From NCBI RefSeq assembly GCF_000787775.1, contig NZ_BBPM01000022.1, positions 1 to 64,000 of the forward strand: a stretch of DNA of 64,000 nt, in the 5' to 3' direction. Origin of the DNA: Streptacidiphilus carbonis (GTDB taxonomy: Bacteria; Actinomycetota; Actinomycetes; Streptomycetales; Streptomycetaceae). The notes beneath the pieces were generated by a model, which had not been told where the DNA came from, ran no database searches, and worked only from the letters and a program-made list of their open reading frames with translations. Position numbers and translations under genes: made by a program. Numbering within the stretch: position 1 is the first letter of the stretch; every line of letters starts with the position of its first letter. This document shows positions 24,555-32,920 of the stretch, one piece after another.

Positions 24555-25607
24555 TCACTTGCCGATGTTGTTGCCCCACAGCGTCTTGTCGTCGACGTTG
24601 GTCTTGGTCACCAGCGGTGCCGGCAGCTGGTCCTCCAGGCCGTTGGGCAACTGGATGATGGTCGAGTTGTGGTCGGTCGGGCCCGGCTTGAAGGTCTTGC
24701 CCTGGACCGCGGCCTCCGCGTAGTACAGCGCGTACTTGGCGTAGAGGTCGGCCGGCTGGGAGATGGTCGCGTCGATCTGGCCCTTGCGGATGGCGTCGAA
24801 CTCGGCCGGGATGCCGTCGTTGGAGATGATGGTGATGTGCCCGGCGGTGCCGGCCGGCTTGAGCAGGCCCTTCTGCTGCAGCAGGGCCAGGGTGGGCTGC
24901 AGGAACACCCCGCCGGCCTGCATGTAGAGGCCGTTGATGTCGGGGTGCTGGGCGAGCAGGGTCTGCAGCTTGCTGGAGGCGACCGAGCCGTCCCAGTTGG
25001 TCACCAGCGGGTAGACGGTGATGCCGGGGAAGTTCGCCTTCATGCAGGAGGCGAAGGCCTCGGAGCGGTCGCGGCCGTTGATCGAGGTGAGGTCGCCCTC
25101 GAACTCGGCGACCTTGCCCTTGCCGGCGAGCTGCTTGCCCAGGAACTGGCAGGCGTTGGTGCCGTACGCGCGGTTGTCGGCGCGCACCACCATGTAGACC
25201 TTGCCCTTGTCGGGCCGGGTGTCCACGCTGACCACCGGGATGTTCTTGGCCGAGAGCGCGTCCAGGGTGGAGGCGATCGCGCCGGTGTCCTGCGGCGCCA
25301 TCACCACGGCCTTGGCCCCGGTGTTCTCGAAGACCTGGACGTTGGCGACCAGCTTGGTGATGTCGTTCTGCGAGTTGCTGACGGGCAGGGTGGCGTCGCC
25401 GTCGGCGGACACGTCCTTGTTGATGTACTGGGCGTAGGAGTTCCAGAAGTCCGAGTCGGAGCGCGGCAGGTCGATGCCTATCGGCGACTTGCCCGAACTC
25501 CCGGACGCGGAGCTGGTGGTACTGCCCCGGTTGCAGGCCGTGGCGAGGGCGGCGACGGCGAGGACGGTGGCTGCGGCGGCCGTGGTGCGGGATCGTGCGA
25601 GCTTCAT
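24555..25607 (-). CDS. Sugar-binding lipoprotein of the ABC importer (periplasmic-binding protein type 1)
   Basis: 350 residues, ATG 25607. A lipoprotein signal ends in ALATAC, with the lipid-carrying Cys at residue 25. The mature part is a class B sugar-binding fold: IGIDLPRSDSDFWNSY, AVVMAPQDTGAIASTL, VVSVDTRPDKG, GDLTSINGRDRSEAFASC, then DGIPAEFDAIRKGQIDATISQP. This matches the RbsB/XylF group. As first gene of the operon it is made in excess for capture. Two identical CCTCCGATGAAT boxes lie upstream. Ligand by context: L-fucose or a similar sugar. Confidence 0.88.
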   Translation of the reverse strand: MKLARSRTTAAAATVLAVAALATACNRGSTTSSASGSSGKSPIGIDLPRSDSDFWNSYAQYINKDVSADGDATLPVSNSQNDITKLVANVQVFENTGAKAVVMAPQDTGAIASTLDALSAKNIPVVSVDTRPDKGKVYMVVRADNRAYGTNACQFLGKQLAGKGKVAEFEGDLTSINGRDRSEAFASCMKANFPGITVYPLVTNWDGSVASSKLQTLLAQHPDINGLYMQAGGVFLQPTLALLQQKGLLKPAGTAGHITIISNDGIPAEFDAIRKGQIDATISQPADLYAKYALYYAEAAVQGKTFKPGPTDHNSTIIQLPNGLEDQLPAPLVTKTNVDDKTLWGNNIGK

Positions 25608-25947
25608 TGCCCACTCTTCTCTGCCTGTGCGGTCGGTGTGCGCTGGGCGAGACGGAGAATACGAGGGCTGAACCGGGGGCGACAAGGGCTAACCTCCGAT
25701 GAATTTGAGCACTTCTGGAACGATCTCCTCCGGAAACCCCCGGACCTGCGGACAAACCATGGAACGCCCAGGAAAATGGCAAGGCGGATGTCGGGCGGCC
25801 TCGCCGCAGCCGAAGATTCCGACGGAGTCCTCCGATGAATGCTTGTGGGAGGGCGGAAGGCTGGGTAGAGTCACCGGCAGTCGCGGACCGTGCTGGTGAA
25901 ACCGCCTCCCGGCCTTTCTGATGGAACCTCAAGAATGGGCACACAGC
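25608..25947. promoter_or_regulatory. Divergent control region of the sugar uptake and catabolic operons with repeated boxes
   Basis: CCTCCGATGAAT occurs exactly twice, at 25693-25704 and 25829-25840. The second copy forms one arm of an imperfect inverted repeat at 25816-25840 (ATTCCGACGGAG-TC-CTCCGATGAAT). The region is lower in GC than its surroundings. I take these as candidate operators for the GntR regulator at 21047-21742; that is an inference from position. No gene is seen in these 340 bp. Confidence 0.5.
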
Positions 25948-26799
25948 GTGAAGTTGATGCGCGTAGGACCGGTCGGTCTGGAGCGTCCGGCGCTCCTCGG
26001 TGCGGACGGCGTGCTCCGGGACCTCTCCGGTCTCACCCCCGACATCGACGGCGCCTTCCTGGCCGGCGGCGGGATCGAACGGGTACGGACGGCCGTCGCG
26101 GCGGGGACGCTGCCCCAGCTGGACGGTGCGGGGGCGCGCGTCGGCGCGCCGCTGGCCCGTCCGGGCAAGGTCGTCTGCATCGGGCTGAACTACCGGGACC
26201 ACGCCGAGGAGACCGGCGCGGCCATCCCGAGCAGGCCGGTGGTCTTCATGAAGGACCCGGGCACGGTCGTCGGCCCGCAGGACCAGGTGCTGATCCCCAG
26301 GGGTTCGGTGAAGACCGACTGGGAGGTGGAGCTCGCGGTGGTGATCGGCAGCCGGGCCCGCTACCTGGACTCGCCGGAGCAGGCGCTGCGGGCCGTCGCC
26401 GGATACGCCGTCAGCAACGACGTGTCCGAGCGGGAGTTCCAACTGGAGTACTCGGGCCAGTGGGACCTCGGCAAGTCCTGCGAGACCTTCAATCCGCTGG
26501 GCCCCTGGCTGGTCACCGCGGACGAGGTCGCCGACCCCCAGGACCTGGGGCTGACGCTGTCGGTGAACGGCGTCGAGCGGCAGCGCTCCGGCACCAAGAA
26601 CATGATCTTCGGGGTGGCCCACATCGTGCACTACCTGAGCCAGTACCTGGTGCTGGAGCCCGGGGACGTGATCAACACCGGCACCCCGGCGGGCGTCGCC
26701 CTCGGCCTGCCCGACCACCCCTATCTGCGCCCCGGCGACGTCATGGAGCTCTCCATCGACGGCCTCGGCAGCCAGCGCCAGACCCTCGGCCGAGCATGA
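25948..26799 (+). CDS. Fumarylacetoacetate-hydrolase-family enzyme, probable 2,4-diketo-3-deoxy-L-fuconate hydrolase
   Basis: 283 residues from the GTG at 25948 ([15 protein letters not shown]); an ATG at 25921 would add nine unconserved residues. The FAH domain spans about 65-280: [15 protein letters not shown], then the metal ligands in [20 protein letters not shown] and [13 protein letters not shown], ending in [15 protein letters not shown]. The family cleaves C-C bonds in beta-diketo acids using Mg2+. In the oxidative L-fucose route it would split the diketo acid to pyruvate and L-lactate. It is first in a six-gene plus-strand operon, and the next possible start overlaps its stop (ATGA). 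Confidence 0.85.
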   Translation: MKLMRVGPVGLERPALLGADGVLRDLSGLTPDIDGAFLAGGGIERVRTAVAAGTLPQLDGAGARVGAPLARPGKVVCIGLNYRDHAEETGAAIPSRPVVFMKDPGTVVGPQDQVLIPRGSVKTDWEVELAVVIGSRARYLDSPEQALRAVAGYAVSNDVSEREFQLEYSGQWDLGKSCETFNPLGPWLVTADEVADPQDLGLTLSVNGVERQRSGTKNMIFGVAHIVHYLSQYLVLEPGDVINTGTPAGVALGLPDHPYLRPGDVMELSIDGLGSQRQTLGRA

Positions 26800-26800
26800 C

Positions 26801-26890
26801 CCCCGGCCCTTCGCCCAGCCCCGGCCCTTCGGCCAGCCCCGGCCCTTCGCCCAGCCCCCGTCCGTCCGCCAGCCCTCGTCCGTCCGCCAG
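26801..26890. repeat. Five 18-bp tandem units between the hydrolase and dehydratase genes
   Basis: Units of 18 bp start at 26801, 26819, 26837, 26855 and 26873. The first three differ by one base; the last two are more diverged. If translation began at the ATG at 26796 they would encode a Pro/Ser-rich leader on the dehydratase, ([12 protein letters not shown])-like. Confidence 0.8.
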
Positions 26891-26966
26891 TCCCAGCCCG
26901 ACCTCCGGCCCCAGCCCGAGCCCGAGTCCCAGCCCCCGCCCGAGCACCAGCCCGAGAGGCCCCAGC

Positions 26967-28313
26967 ATGCCGGCAGCACCAGCGGCGCGCATCGTCGCCG
27001 TCGACACCCACGACATCCGCTTCCCCACCTCGCGGTCGCTGGACGGTTCGGACGCGATGAACCCCGACCCCGACTACTCCGCCGCCTATGTCGTGCTGCG
27101 CACCGACGCCGGAGACGGCCTTGAGGGCCACGGCTTCTCCTTCACCATCGGGCGCGGCAACGACGTCCAGGTCGCGGCGATCGAGGCGCTGCGCCCGCAT
27201 GTGCTCGGACGCTCCGTCAGCGAGCTGTGCGCCGACCCGGGGACGCTGTCCCGCGCGCTGATCGGCGACAGCCAGCTGCGCTGGCTCGGCCCGGAGAAGG
27301 GGGTGATGCACATGGCCATCGGCGCTGTGGTCAACGCCGTCTGGGACCTCGCCGCCAAGGCCGCGGGGAAGCCGCTGTGGCAGTTCCTCGCCGACGCCGA
27401 GCCGGAGTGGCTGGTCGGCCAGATCGACTTCCGCTACATCGCCGACGCGCTCACCCCCGCCGAGGCGCTGGAGCTGCTGACCCGCGGCCGGGCCGGCCGG
27501 GCCGAACGCGAGTCGGTGCTGCGCGCCGAGGGCTACCCCGCCTACACCACCTCGCCGGGCTGGCTCGGCTACTCCGACGAGAAGCTGACCAGGCTGGCGC
27601 ACCAGGCGCTGGAGGACGGCTTCACCCAGATCAAGCTGAAGGTCGGCGCCGACCTGGCGGACGACGTCCGCCGCTGCCGCGCCGCCAGGGCGGCCGTGGG
27701 TCCCGACATCCGAATGGCGATCGACGCCAACCAGCGCTGGAACGTCGACGAGGCGGTCCGGTGGACCCGGGCGCTGGGCGAGTTCGACCCGTACTGGATC
27801 GAGGAGCCCACCAGCCCCGACGACGTCCTCGGGCATGCGGCGATCAGGGCCGCGGTCGCCCCGGTGAAGGTGGCCACCGGCGAGCATGTGCAGAATCGGA
27901 TCGTGTTCAAGCAGCTGCTCCAGGCCGGGGCGATCGACGTGCTGCAGCTGGACGCGGCCCGGGTCGGCGGGGTCAACGAGAACCTGGCGATCCTGCTGCT
28001 GGCCGCCAGGTTCGGGGTCCCGGTCTGCCCGCACGCGGGCGGGGTGGGGCTGTGCGAGCTGGTCCAGCACCTGTCCATGTTCGACTTCGTGGCCCTGTCC
28101 GGGACCACCGAGGACCGGGTGATCGAGTACGTCGACCATCTGCACGAGCACTTCGTCGACCCGGTCCGGATCCGGCGCGGCCGCTACCTGGCCCCCACCG
28201 GGCCCGGCTTCTCGGCCCGGATGCACCCCGGGTCGATCGCCCGCTTCAGCTACCCCGACGGCGCCTTCTGGGCCGCCGACCTGCACAGCCAACCCGAGGA
28301 GCTGCCCGTATGA
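26967..28313 (+). CDS. Enolase-superfamily dehydratase, probable L-fuconate dehydratase
   Basis: 448 residues from ATG 26967, with GAGAGG 10 bases upstream; the alternative ATG 26796 adds a 57-residue Pro/Ser leader. The barrel catalytic set of mandelate-racemase-type enzymes is present: FTQIKLKVG (Lys base), AIDANQRW (Asp ligand), [10 protein letters not shown] (Glu ligand), [10 protein letters not shown] (Glu ligand) and [15 protein letters not shown] (His base). The N-terminal cap reads [31 protein letters not shown], which is the L-fuconate dehydratase pattern as I know it. It would convert L-fuconate to 2-keto-3-deoxy-L-fuconate. Its stop overlaps the next start. Confidence 0.88.
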   Translation: MPAAPAARIVAVDTHDIRFPTSRSLDGSDAMNPDPDYSAAYVVLRTDAGDGLEGHGFSFTIGRGNDVQVAAIEALRPHVLGRSVSELCADPGTLSRALIGDSQLRWLGPEKGVMHMAIGAVVNAVWDLAAKAAGKPLWQFLADAEPEWLVGQIDFRYIADALTPAEALELLTRGRAGRAERESVLRAEGYPAYTTSPGWLGYSDEKLTRLAHQALEDGFTQIKLKVGADLADDVRRCRAARAAVGPDIRMAIDANQRWNVDEAVRWTRALGEFDPYWIEEPTSPDDVLGHAAIRAAVAPVKVATGEHVQNRIVFKQLLQAGAIDVLQLDAARVGGVNENLAILLLAARFGVPVCPHAGGVGLCELVQHLSMFDFVALSGTTEDRVIEYVDHLHEHFVDPVRIRRGRYLAPTGPGFSARMHPGSIARFSYPDGAFWAADLHSQPEELPV

Positions 28314-29098
28314 GCGAACCGACCGGCCCGCGCGAACTCACCGGGCTCCGCGCCCTGGTCACCGGCGGGGCCTCCGGCATCGGCCTGGCGACGGCGCGGC
28401 TGCTGGCCGAACGCGGCGCGGCCGTCGCCGTACTGGACCGCGGCACTGGCGGACTGCCGGACGACCTGCCCAAGGAACTGCTGGGCTTCACCGCAGACGT
28501 CACCGACGACGCCGCGGTGCGCGCCGCCGTCACGGCCGCCGCCGAGGCGCTGGGCGGGCTGGACCTGCTGGTCAACAACGCCGGCATCGGCGCGGCCGGG
28601 ACCGTCGAGGACAATCCGGACGAGCAGTGGCACCAGGTGCTGGACGTCAATGTGCTCGGCATCGTGCGCACCAGCCGCGCCGCGCTGCCGTACCTGCGCG
28701 CCTCCGCGCACGCCGCCGTGGTCAACACCTGCAGCATCGCGGCCACCGCCGGGCTGCCGCAACGCGCCCTCTACAGCGCGAGCAAGGGCGCGGTGCTGTC
28801 GCTCACCCTGGCCATGGCCGCCGACCACATCCGCGAGGGCATCCGGGTCAACTGCGTCAACCCCGGGACGGCGGACACCCCCTGGATCAGCAGACTGCTC
28901 GACTCCGCCGACGACCCGGCGGCCGAGCGGGCCGCGCTGATGGCGCGTCAGCCGCACGGCCGGCTGGTCAGCGCCGAGGAGGTGGCCGCCGCCATCGCCT
29001 ACCTGCTCAGCCCTGCCGCCGGGTCGGTCACGGGTACCGCGCTGGCCGTGGACGGTGGTATGCAGGGCCTGCGGCTCCGGCCGCCGAGCGGGAACTGA
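28310..29098 (+). CDS. SDR dehydrogenase, probable 2-keto-3-deoxy-L-fuconate dehydrogenase
   Basis: 262 residues; ATG 28310 overlaps the dehydratase stop. Classical [11 protein letters not shown] cofactor loop, D in [14 protein letters not shown], Ser in [10 protein letters not shown], and YSASKGAV with catalytic Tyr and Lys. The C-terminal part ([11 protein letters not shown], then [14 protein letters not shown]) is standard. AVLDRG after beta-2 suggests NAD(H) preference, since the Asp would contact the ribose. In the cluster it would oxidise the C4 hydroxyl of the keto-deoxy acid to feed the diketo-acid hydrolase. Confidence 0.85.
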   Translation: MSEPTGPRELTGLRALVTGGASGIGLATARLLAERGAAVAVLDRGTGGLPDDLPKELLGFTADVTDDAAVRAAVTAAAEALGGLDLLVNNAGIGAAGTVEDNPDEQWHQVLDVNVLGIVRTSRAALPYLRASAHAAVVNTCSIAATAGLPQRALYSASKGAVLSLTLAMAADHIREGIRVNCVNPGTADTPWISRLLDSADDPAAERAALMARQPHGRLVSAEEVAAAIAYLLSPAAGSVTGTALAVDGGMQGLRLRPPSGN

Positions 29099-29137
29099 GC
29101 CGCCGAACACCCATCGACGACCACGAGAGCAGGAACG

Positions 29138-30094
29138 ATGCGAGCGCACCCGCTGGGCCGCAGCAGCACCGAAGTGACCGAGCTGTCCTTCGGCGCGGCC
29201 GCGATCGGCAACCTGTTCGCCGAGGTCAGCGACCAGGACGCGGCCGAGGCCGTGGCGGCGGCCTGGGACGGGGGCATCCGCTCCTTCGACACCGCGCCGC
29301 ACTACGGCCTGGGCCTGTCCGAGCGCCGGCTCGGCGCCGCCCTGCGGGACCGTCCGCGCGCCGAGTACACCCTCTCCACCAAGGTCGGGCGGCTGCTGGT
29401 GCCCGACCCCGGCGCGACCGGCAGGGACGACCAGGGCTTCATGGTCCCCGCCACGCAGCGGCGGGTCTGGGACTTCAGCGCCGACGGGGTGCGCCGCAGC
29501 CTGGAGCAGAGCCTGGTCCGGCTGGGTCTGGACCGGGTCGACACCGTCTTCATCCACGACCCCGACGACCACGCCGACCAGGCCCTCGCCGAGGCCTATC
29601 CGGCGCTGGAGCAGCTGCGCACGGAGGGCGTCGTGGGCGCCATCGGCGTCGGCATGAACCAGAACGCGCTGCCGGCCAGGTTCGTCCGGGAGACCGACCT
29701 GGACGTGGTGCTGCTGGCCGGCCGCTGTTCGCTGCTGGACGGCAGCAGCCTGGACGAACTGCTGCCGGAGGCGGCCCGGCGCGGGGTCTCCGTGGTCGTC
29801 GGCGGGGTCTTCAACTCCGGCCTGCTGGCCGACCCGCGCCCCGACGCCACCTACGACTACCTCCCGGCACCGGAACAGACCCTGGCCAGGGCGCTGCGGC
29901 TGCAGCAGCTCTGCGAGCGGCACGGCGTCCCGCTGCGCGCCGCCGCCGCCCGCTACCCGCTGCGCCAGCCCGCCGTCGCCGGGGTGCTGCTGGGGCTGCG
30001 GGACGCGGCCCAGGTCGAGGACGCACTGGCGCAGTACCGCCGGGAGATCCCGGCGGCGCTCTGGGCCGAGCTCGCCGAGGAGGGGGTGCGCTGA
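29138..30094 (+). CDS. Aldo-keto reductase, probable L-fucose (D-threo-aldose) 1-dehydrogenase
   Basis: 318 residues, ATG 29138 with GAGCAGGA upstream. The AKR barrel has the catalytic tetrad in FDTAPHYG (Asp, Tyr), STKVGRLL (Lys) and VFIHDPDDH (His). It is the D-threo-aldose dehydrogenase subgroup by pattern (FGAAAIGNLFAEVS, GLSERRLGAAL, VVVGGVFNSGLL). It would oxidise the sugar at C1 to the lactone, the first committed step before the lactonase encoded downstream. Confidence 0.85.
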   Translation: MRAHPLGRSSTEVTELSFGAAAIGNLFAEVSDQDAAEAVAAAWDGGIRSFDTAPHYGLGLSERRLGAALRDRPRAEYTLSTKVGRLLVPDPGATGRDDQGFMVPATQRRVWDFSADGVRRSLEQSLVRLGLDRVDTVFIHDPDDHADQALAEAYPALEQLRTEGVVGAIGVGMNQNALPARFVRETDLDVVLLAGRCSLLDGSSLDELLPEAARRGVSVVVGGVFNSGLLADPRPDATYDYLPAPEQTLARALRLQQLCERHGVPLRAAAARYPLRQPAVAGVLLGLRDAAQVEDALAQYRREIPAALWAELAEEGVR

Positions 30095-30149
30095 TGCCCG
30101 GGCCGGCAGCGCCATGGAACCCGACGCCCGTCGAATGGGAGCCGACCGT

Positions 30150-30461
30150 ATGAGAGTCGCCCTGCACACCAGGGTCCGCGCCGACCGGATCGAGGCCTAC
30201 GAGCAGGCCCACCGCGAGGTGCCGCCCGAGCTCAGCGCCGCGATCCGGGCGGCCGGAGCCACCTCCTGGACGATCTGGCGCAGCGGCACCGACCTGTTCC
30301 ACCTGCTGGAGTGCGCGGACTACCCGGGCCTGCTGGCCGCGCTGGAGCGGTTGCCGGTCAACATCGCCTGGCAGGCCAGGATGGCCGGACTGCTGGACGT
30401 GGCCCATGACTACTCGTCCGACGGTGCCTCGGCGGTGCTCCCGGTGGTGTGGGAACTGTGA
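30150..30461 (+). CDS. L-rhamnose/L-fucose mutarotase family protein
   Basis: 103 residues, start ATG 30150 with GGGAG eight bases upstream; in-frame upstream ATGs lack a ribosome site. The ferredoxin-like mutarotase pattern is present: VALHTRVRADRIEAYEQAHREV, TSWTIWRSGTDLFHLLEC and WQARMAGLLD. It should interconvert sugar anomers so that the dehydrogenase gets its preferred form. Its TGA overlaps the GTG of the lactonase (GTGA). Confidence 0.85.
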   Translation: MRVALHTRVRADRIEAYEQAHREVPPELSAAIRAAGATSWTIWRSGTDLFHLLECADYPGLLAALERLPVNIAWQARMAGLLDVAHDYSSDGASAVLPVVWEL

Positions 30462-31336
30462 GCCGCACCGACCCGTTCGGCGCCGTCGACGCCCACCACC
30501 ATGTCTGGGACCTCTCGGTCCGCGACCAGGACTGGCTGACCGGCGCTGAACTGGCGCCGCTGCGCCGCGACTTCACCGTGTCCGAACTGGAGCCGCAGGC
30601 GCGGGCGGCGGGGGTCGGCGCCAGTGTGCTGGTGCAGACGGTCACCGTGGCCGAGGAGACCCCGGAGCTGCTCGCCATGGCGGCGGACAGCAGCCTGGTC
30701 GCCGGGGTGGTCGGCTGGACCGACCTCACCGCGCCCTCCGTCGCCGACGTCCTCGCCGCGCTGCGGGAGGGGCCCGGCGGCGCGTACCTGGTCGGCGTCC
30801 GGCACCAGGTCCAGGGCGAGCCCGACCCCGACTGGCTGGTCCGTCCCGAGGTGCTGCGCGGCCTGGCCGCCGTCGCCGGGGCCGGGTTGGCCTACGACCT
30901 GCTGGTGCTGCCGCACCAGCTCCCGGCGGCGGCCCGGGCCGCGGAACTTCTGCCCGGGCTCACCTTCGTCCTGGACCACCTGGCCAAACCGCCGGTTGCG
31001 GCGGGCGAGTTGGAGCCCTGGGCGGGTCTGCTGCGCGAGCTGGCGCGCCGTCCCAACGTCCATGCCAAGCTCTCCGGCCTGGTCACCGAGGCCGACTGGG
31101 ACAGCTGGACCCCTGCCGACCTGCGTCCCTACGCCGAAACGGCTCTGGACGCCTTCGGCCCGGACCGGCTGATGGCCGGCTCCGACTGGCCGGTCTGCAC
31201 CCTCGCGGCGGACTACGGCCGGGTCATGGACACCAACCGCGCCCTGGTCGCAGCGCTCGGCGCCGACGAGCGCCGGGCGGTGCTGGCCGGCACCGCCGTC
31301 CGCGCCTACGGGCTGCCCACGGCGCCGACAGCATGA
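30458..31336 (+). CDS. Amidohydrolase-2 family lactonase, probable L-fuconolactonase
   Basis: 292 residues from GTG 30458, overlapping the previous stop; a GTG nine bases earlier is also in frame. TIM-barrel amidohydrolase of the COG3618 lactonase group: DAHHHVWDL near the start, DWLTGAELAPLRRDF, TFVLDHLAKPP, AKLSGLVTEADWDSW and LMAGSDWPVCTL, carrying the His and Asp residues of the active site. It would open the aldonolactone to L-fuconate. It is the last gene of the catabolic operon and is followed at once by a terminator. Confidence 0.87.
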   Translation: MSRTDPFGAVDAHHHVWDLSVRDQDWLTGAELAPLRRDFTVSELEPQARAAGVGASVLVQTVTVAEETPELLAMAADSSLVAGVVGWTDLTAPSVADVLAALREGPGGAYLVGVRHQVQGEPDPDWLVRPEVLRGLAAVAGAGLAYDLLVLPHQLPAAARAAELLPGLTFVLDHLAKPPVAAGELEPWAGLLRELARRPNVHAKLSGLVTEADWDSWTPADLRPYAETALDAFGPDRLMAGSDWPVCTLAADYGRVMDTNRALVAALGADERRAVLAGTAVRAYGLPTAPTA

Positions 31337-31368
31337 GGGGCCCGCCGTCCGAGGACGGCGGGCCCCTC
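31335..31368. terminator. Bidirectional hairpin terminator between the catabolic operon and the cold-shock gene
   Basis: GAGGGGCCCGCCGTCC and GGACGGCGGGCCCCTC form a perfect 16-bp stem with a two-base GA centre. It begins within the lactonase stop codon and ends 11 bases before the cold-shock gene stop, serving two converging genes. Confidence 0.9.
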
Positions 31369-31379
31369 ACCACATCGGA

Positions 31380-31583
31380 CTACAGCGGGCGGATGTTCTC
31401 CGCCTGCGGGCCCTTGGGGCCCTGCGTGACGTCGAACTCGACCTTCTGGCCCTCGAGCAGCTCGCGGAAGCCCTGGGCGTTGATGTTCGAGTAGTGCGCG
31501 AAGACGTCGGCGCCGCCGCCGTCCTGCTCGATGAAGCCGAAACCCTTTTCGGCGTTGAACCACTTCACGGTTCCACTGGCCAT
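31380..31583 (-). CDS. cspA: Cold-shock protein, CspA family
   Basis: 67 residues, ATG 31583. The whole chain is one cold-shock OB-fold domain: [20 protein letters not shown] with RNP1 (KGFGFI), then DVFAHYSNI (RNP2), [20 protein letters not shown]. It binds single-stranded RNA/DNA in the cytoplasm as an RNA chaperone. Ribosome site GAAGGAGA precedes the start. A U-tract terminator hairpin lies 122 nt upstream in the leader (see 31705-31751). Confidence 0.95.
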   Translation of the reverse strand: MASGTVKWFNAEKGFGFIEQDGGGADVFAHYSNINAQGFRELLEGQKVEFDVTQGPKGPQAENIRPL

Positions 31584-31704
31584 GATCTGTCTCCTTCAGG
31601 GGCAGAGTTCGGGCGCCGCGACGTGCGGTGTCCGAGTCGCCGCGATGATCGCCCCGCTCCGGCTGCGACAAGACACAGATCTGCGACATGGCACAGAGGG
31701 CCGG

Positions 31705-31751
31705 AAAAAACAAAAGTGCGCCTGCGGTCACTGTCGACCCGCCAGGCGCAC
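31705..31751 (-). terminator. Canonical U-tract hairpin in the cold-shock gene leader, possible attenuator
   Basis: Read on the minus strand: GTGCGCCTG (31751-31743), a loop with an inner GGTC/GACC pair, CAGGCGCAC (31724-31716), then TTTTGTTTTTT (31715-31705). This is an intrinsic terminator with a real U-tract, rare in such GC-rich DNA. No minus-strand gene ends nearby other than one ending at 32246, beyond a plus-strand gene. Its place 122 nt before the cold-shock start suggests premature termination control. The rest of the 31584-31911 gap holds no gene I can support; a 65-codon frame at 31565-31762 runs through the hairpin and may be a leader peptide. Confidence 0.65.
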
Positions 31752-31911
31752 ACAACGTTCATGGGAACACCAAAACTGCAACGCCTCCAAAGCTAGCACA
31801 CGCCGCGCCGACGCAGCCGTTCTTTCCGTCCGGGGCAGGCTGTGCAAGGCTGGCAGGTACGGACGCCACCCCCGTCCCCCCAGACATCCCTCCCCCCGAC
31901 TGCGAGGCACG

Positions 31912-32205
31912 ATGCGCGTCACCATCGCCGGCTGCTCCTTCTATCTACAGGCGAGCGAAGTCGTCGCGCTGATGAAGGACGTGAAGGCCGAGCCGGTCAC
32001 CGGCGAGTCCGTCCGGATCGGGCGCCGCACCTACCCGGTCAAGCAGGTCGGCGCCGTGATCACCAAGCAGGACCGGCGCGACTTCAGCGCCGCCGACGTC
32101 ACCCGGGCGATGGAGAAGCTCGGCTTCACCTGCACCCCGGCGCCCGCGCCGGAGCCCGCTCCGGCCGCCGAGCCGGAGACCGGCGCCGAACAGCTCTGGC
32201 AGTAG
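31912..32205 (+). CDS. Small conserved streptomycete protein next to the cold-shock gene, function unknown
   Basis: 97 residues, ATG 31912 with GAGG 6 bases upstream. The first about 75 residues (MRVTIAGCSFYLQASEV, SVRIGRRTYPVKQVGAVITKQDRRDFSAADVTRAMEKLGFTC) look like a compact alpha/beta domain. The tail is a Pro/Ala/Glu-rich stretch (APAPEPAPAAEPE). I recall a similar small protein beside cold-shock genes in other streptomycetes, so it may work with CspA. No enzymatic motif, signal or membrane segment is seen. Confidence 0.75.
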   Translation: MRVTIAGCSFYLQASEVVALMKDVKAEPVTGESVRIGRRTYPVKQVGAVITKQDRRDFSAADVTRAMEKLGFTCTPAPAPEPAPAAEPETGAEQLWQ

Positions 32206-32245
32206 CCTCGGACGGCAGTTCCGGGAACGGGGGCGCGCAAGCGCC

Positions 32246-32791
32246 TCAGCCGCGCCCCGGCCGGTCCGGAAGCGCGTCCAGATAGACCCACATGCCGCCC
32301 TCGCGGATGAACCTGCTGTGCTCGTGCAGCACGCCCTCCTCGCCGCCCTCGGCGAAGCGGGCCCGGAACTCCACCGTGCCCGCGAGGTGGAACGGGCCGC
32401 CCTCGCCGCTGCCCAGGACCTCCAGCCCGAGCCAGCGCTGCTCCGGGTCCAGGGCCAGCAGCGGCGGCCGGGTGCTGGAGTGCCAGCTGCGCAGCAGGTA
32501 CGCGGTGTCGCCGACGGCGAAGGCGCTGTAGCGGGAGCGCATCAGCAGCTCCGCGGTGGCGGGGGCGGGCACGGGGGCCCGGCCCGGCTCGGGCGTGGTG
32601 GCGGCGTGGAAGGGCCCGCAGCACTCCCCGTACGGCTTGCCGAAGCCGCAGGGGCAGTCGGCGTCCAGAGGGAACGTTGCTGCGGGGGCAGCCGCCGTCC
32701 TGCGCGCGCCGGCCTTCGCCGTGCCGCTGCCGCTGCGGCTGCTGCTGCTGGTGCGTGCCTTGCTGTTGCGGGCTTTGCTGCGTCGGGACAT
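32246..32791 (-). CDS. SEC-C motif protein, YchJ-like (UPF0225)
   Basis: 181 residues, ATG 32791. Residues 1-40 are Ser/Arg/Ala-rich and basic. The zinc-binding SEC-C motif follows (CPCGFGKPYGECCGPFH, residues about 46-62), then the YchJ core: TAELLMRSRYSAFAVGDTAYLLRSWHSSTRP, LGLEVL, GTVEFRARF and LHEHSRFIREGGMWVYLDA. YchJ-family proteins have an NTF2-like fold and no established reaction. Convergent with the preceding small gene, 40 bp apart. Confidence 0.85.
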   Translation of the reverse strand: MSRRSKARNSKARTSSSSRSGSGTAKAGARRTAAAPAATFPLDADCPCGFGKPYGECCGPFHAATTPEPGRAPVPAPATAELLMRSRYSAFAVGDTAYLLRSWHSSTRPPLLALDPEQRWLGLEVLGSGEGGPFHLAGTVEFRARFAEGGEEGVLHEHSRFIREGGMWVYLDALPDRPGRG

Positions 32792-32920
32792 CCCTCGATT
32801 GTGCACGCTTCGCCGACCCGGGCGGGCCCAGGAGTGCGCCGGGTCACCCGCAGGTGTATCCCGTCCCGGGGCGGTGAGACGAGTCCCCGACATCAGCCAC
32901 CCTGGTGAGGAGTCCCGGAC

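Noticed and set aside
31565-31762. 65-codon minus-strand frame as a normal gene
   Set aside because: The ribosome site is too far from the ATG and the frame overlaps the cold-shock leader; listed only as a possible leader peptide.
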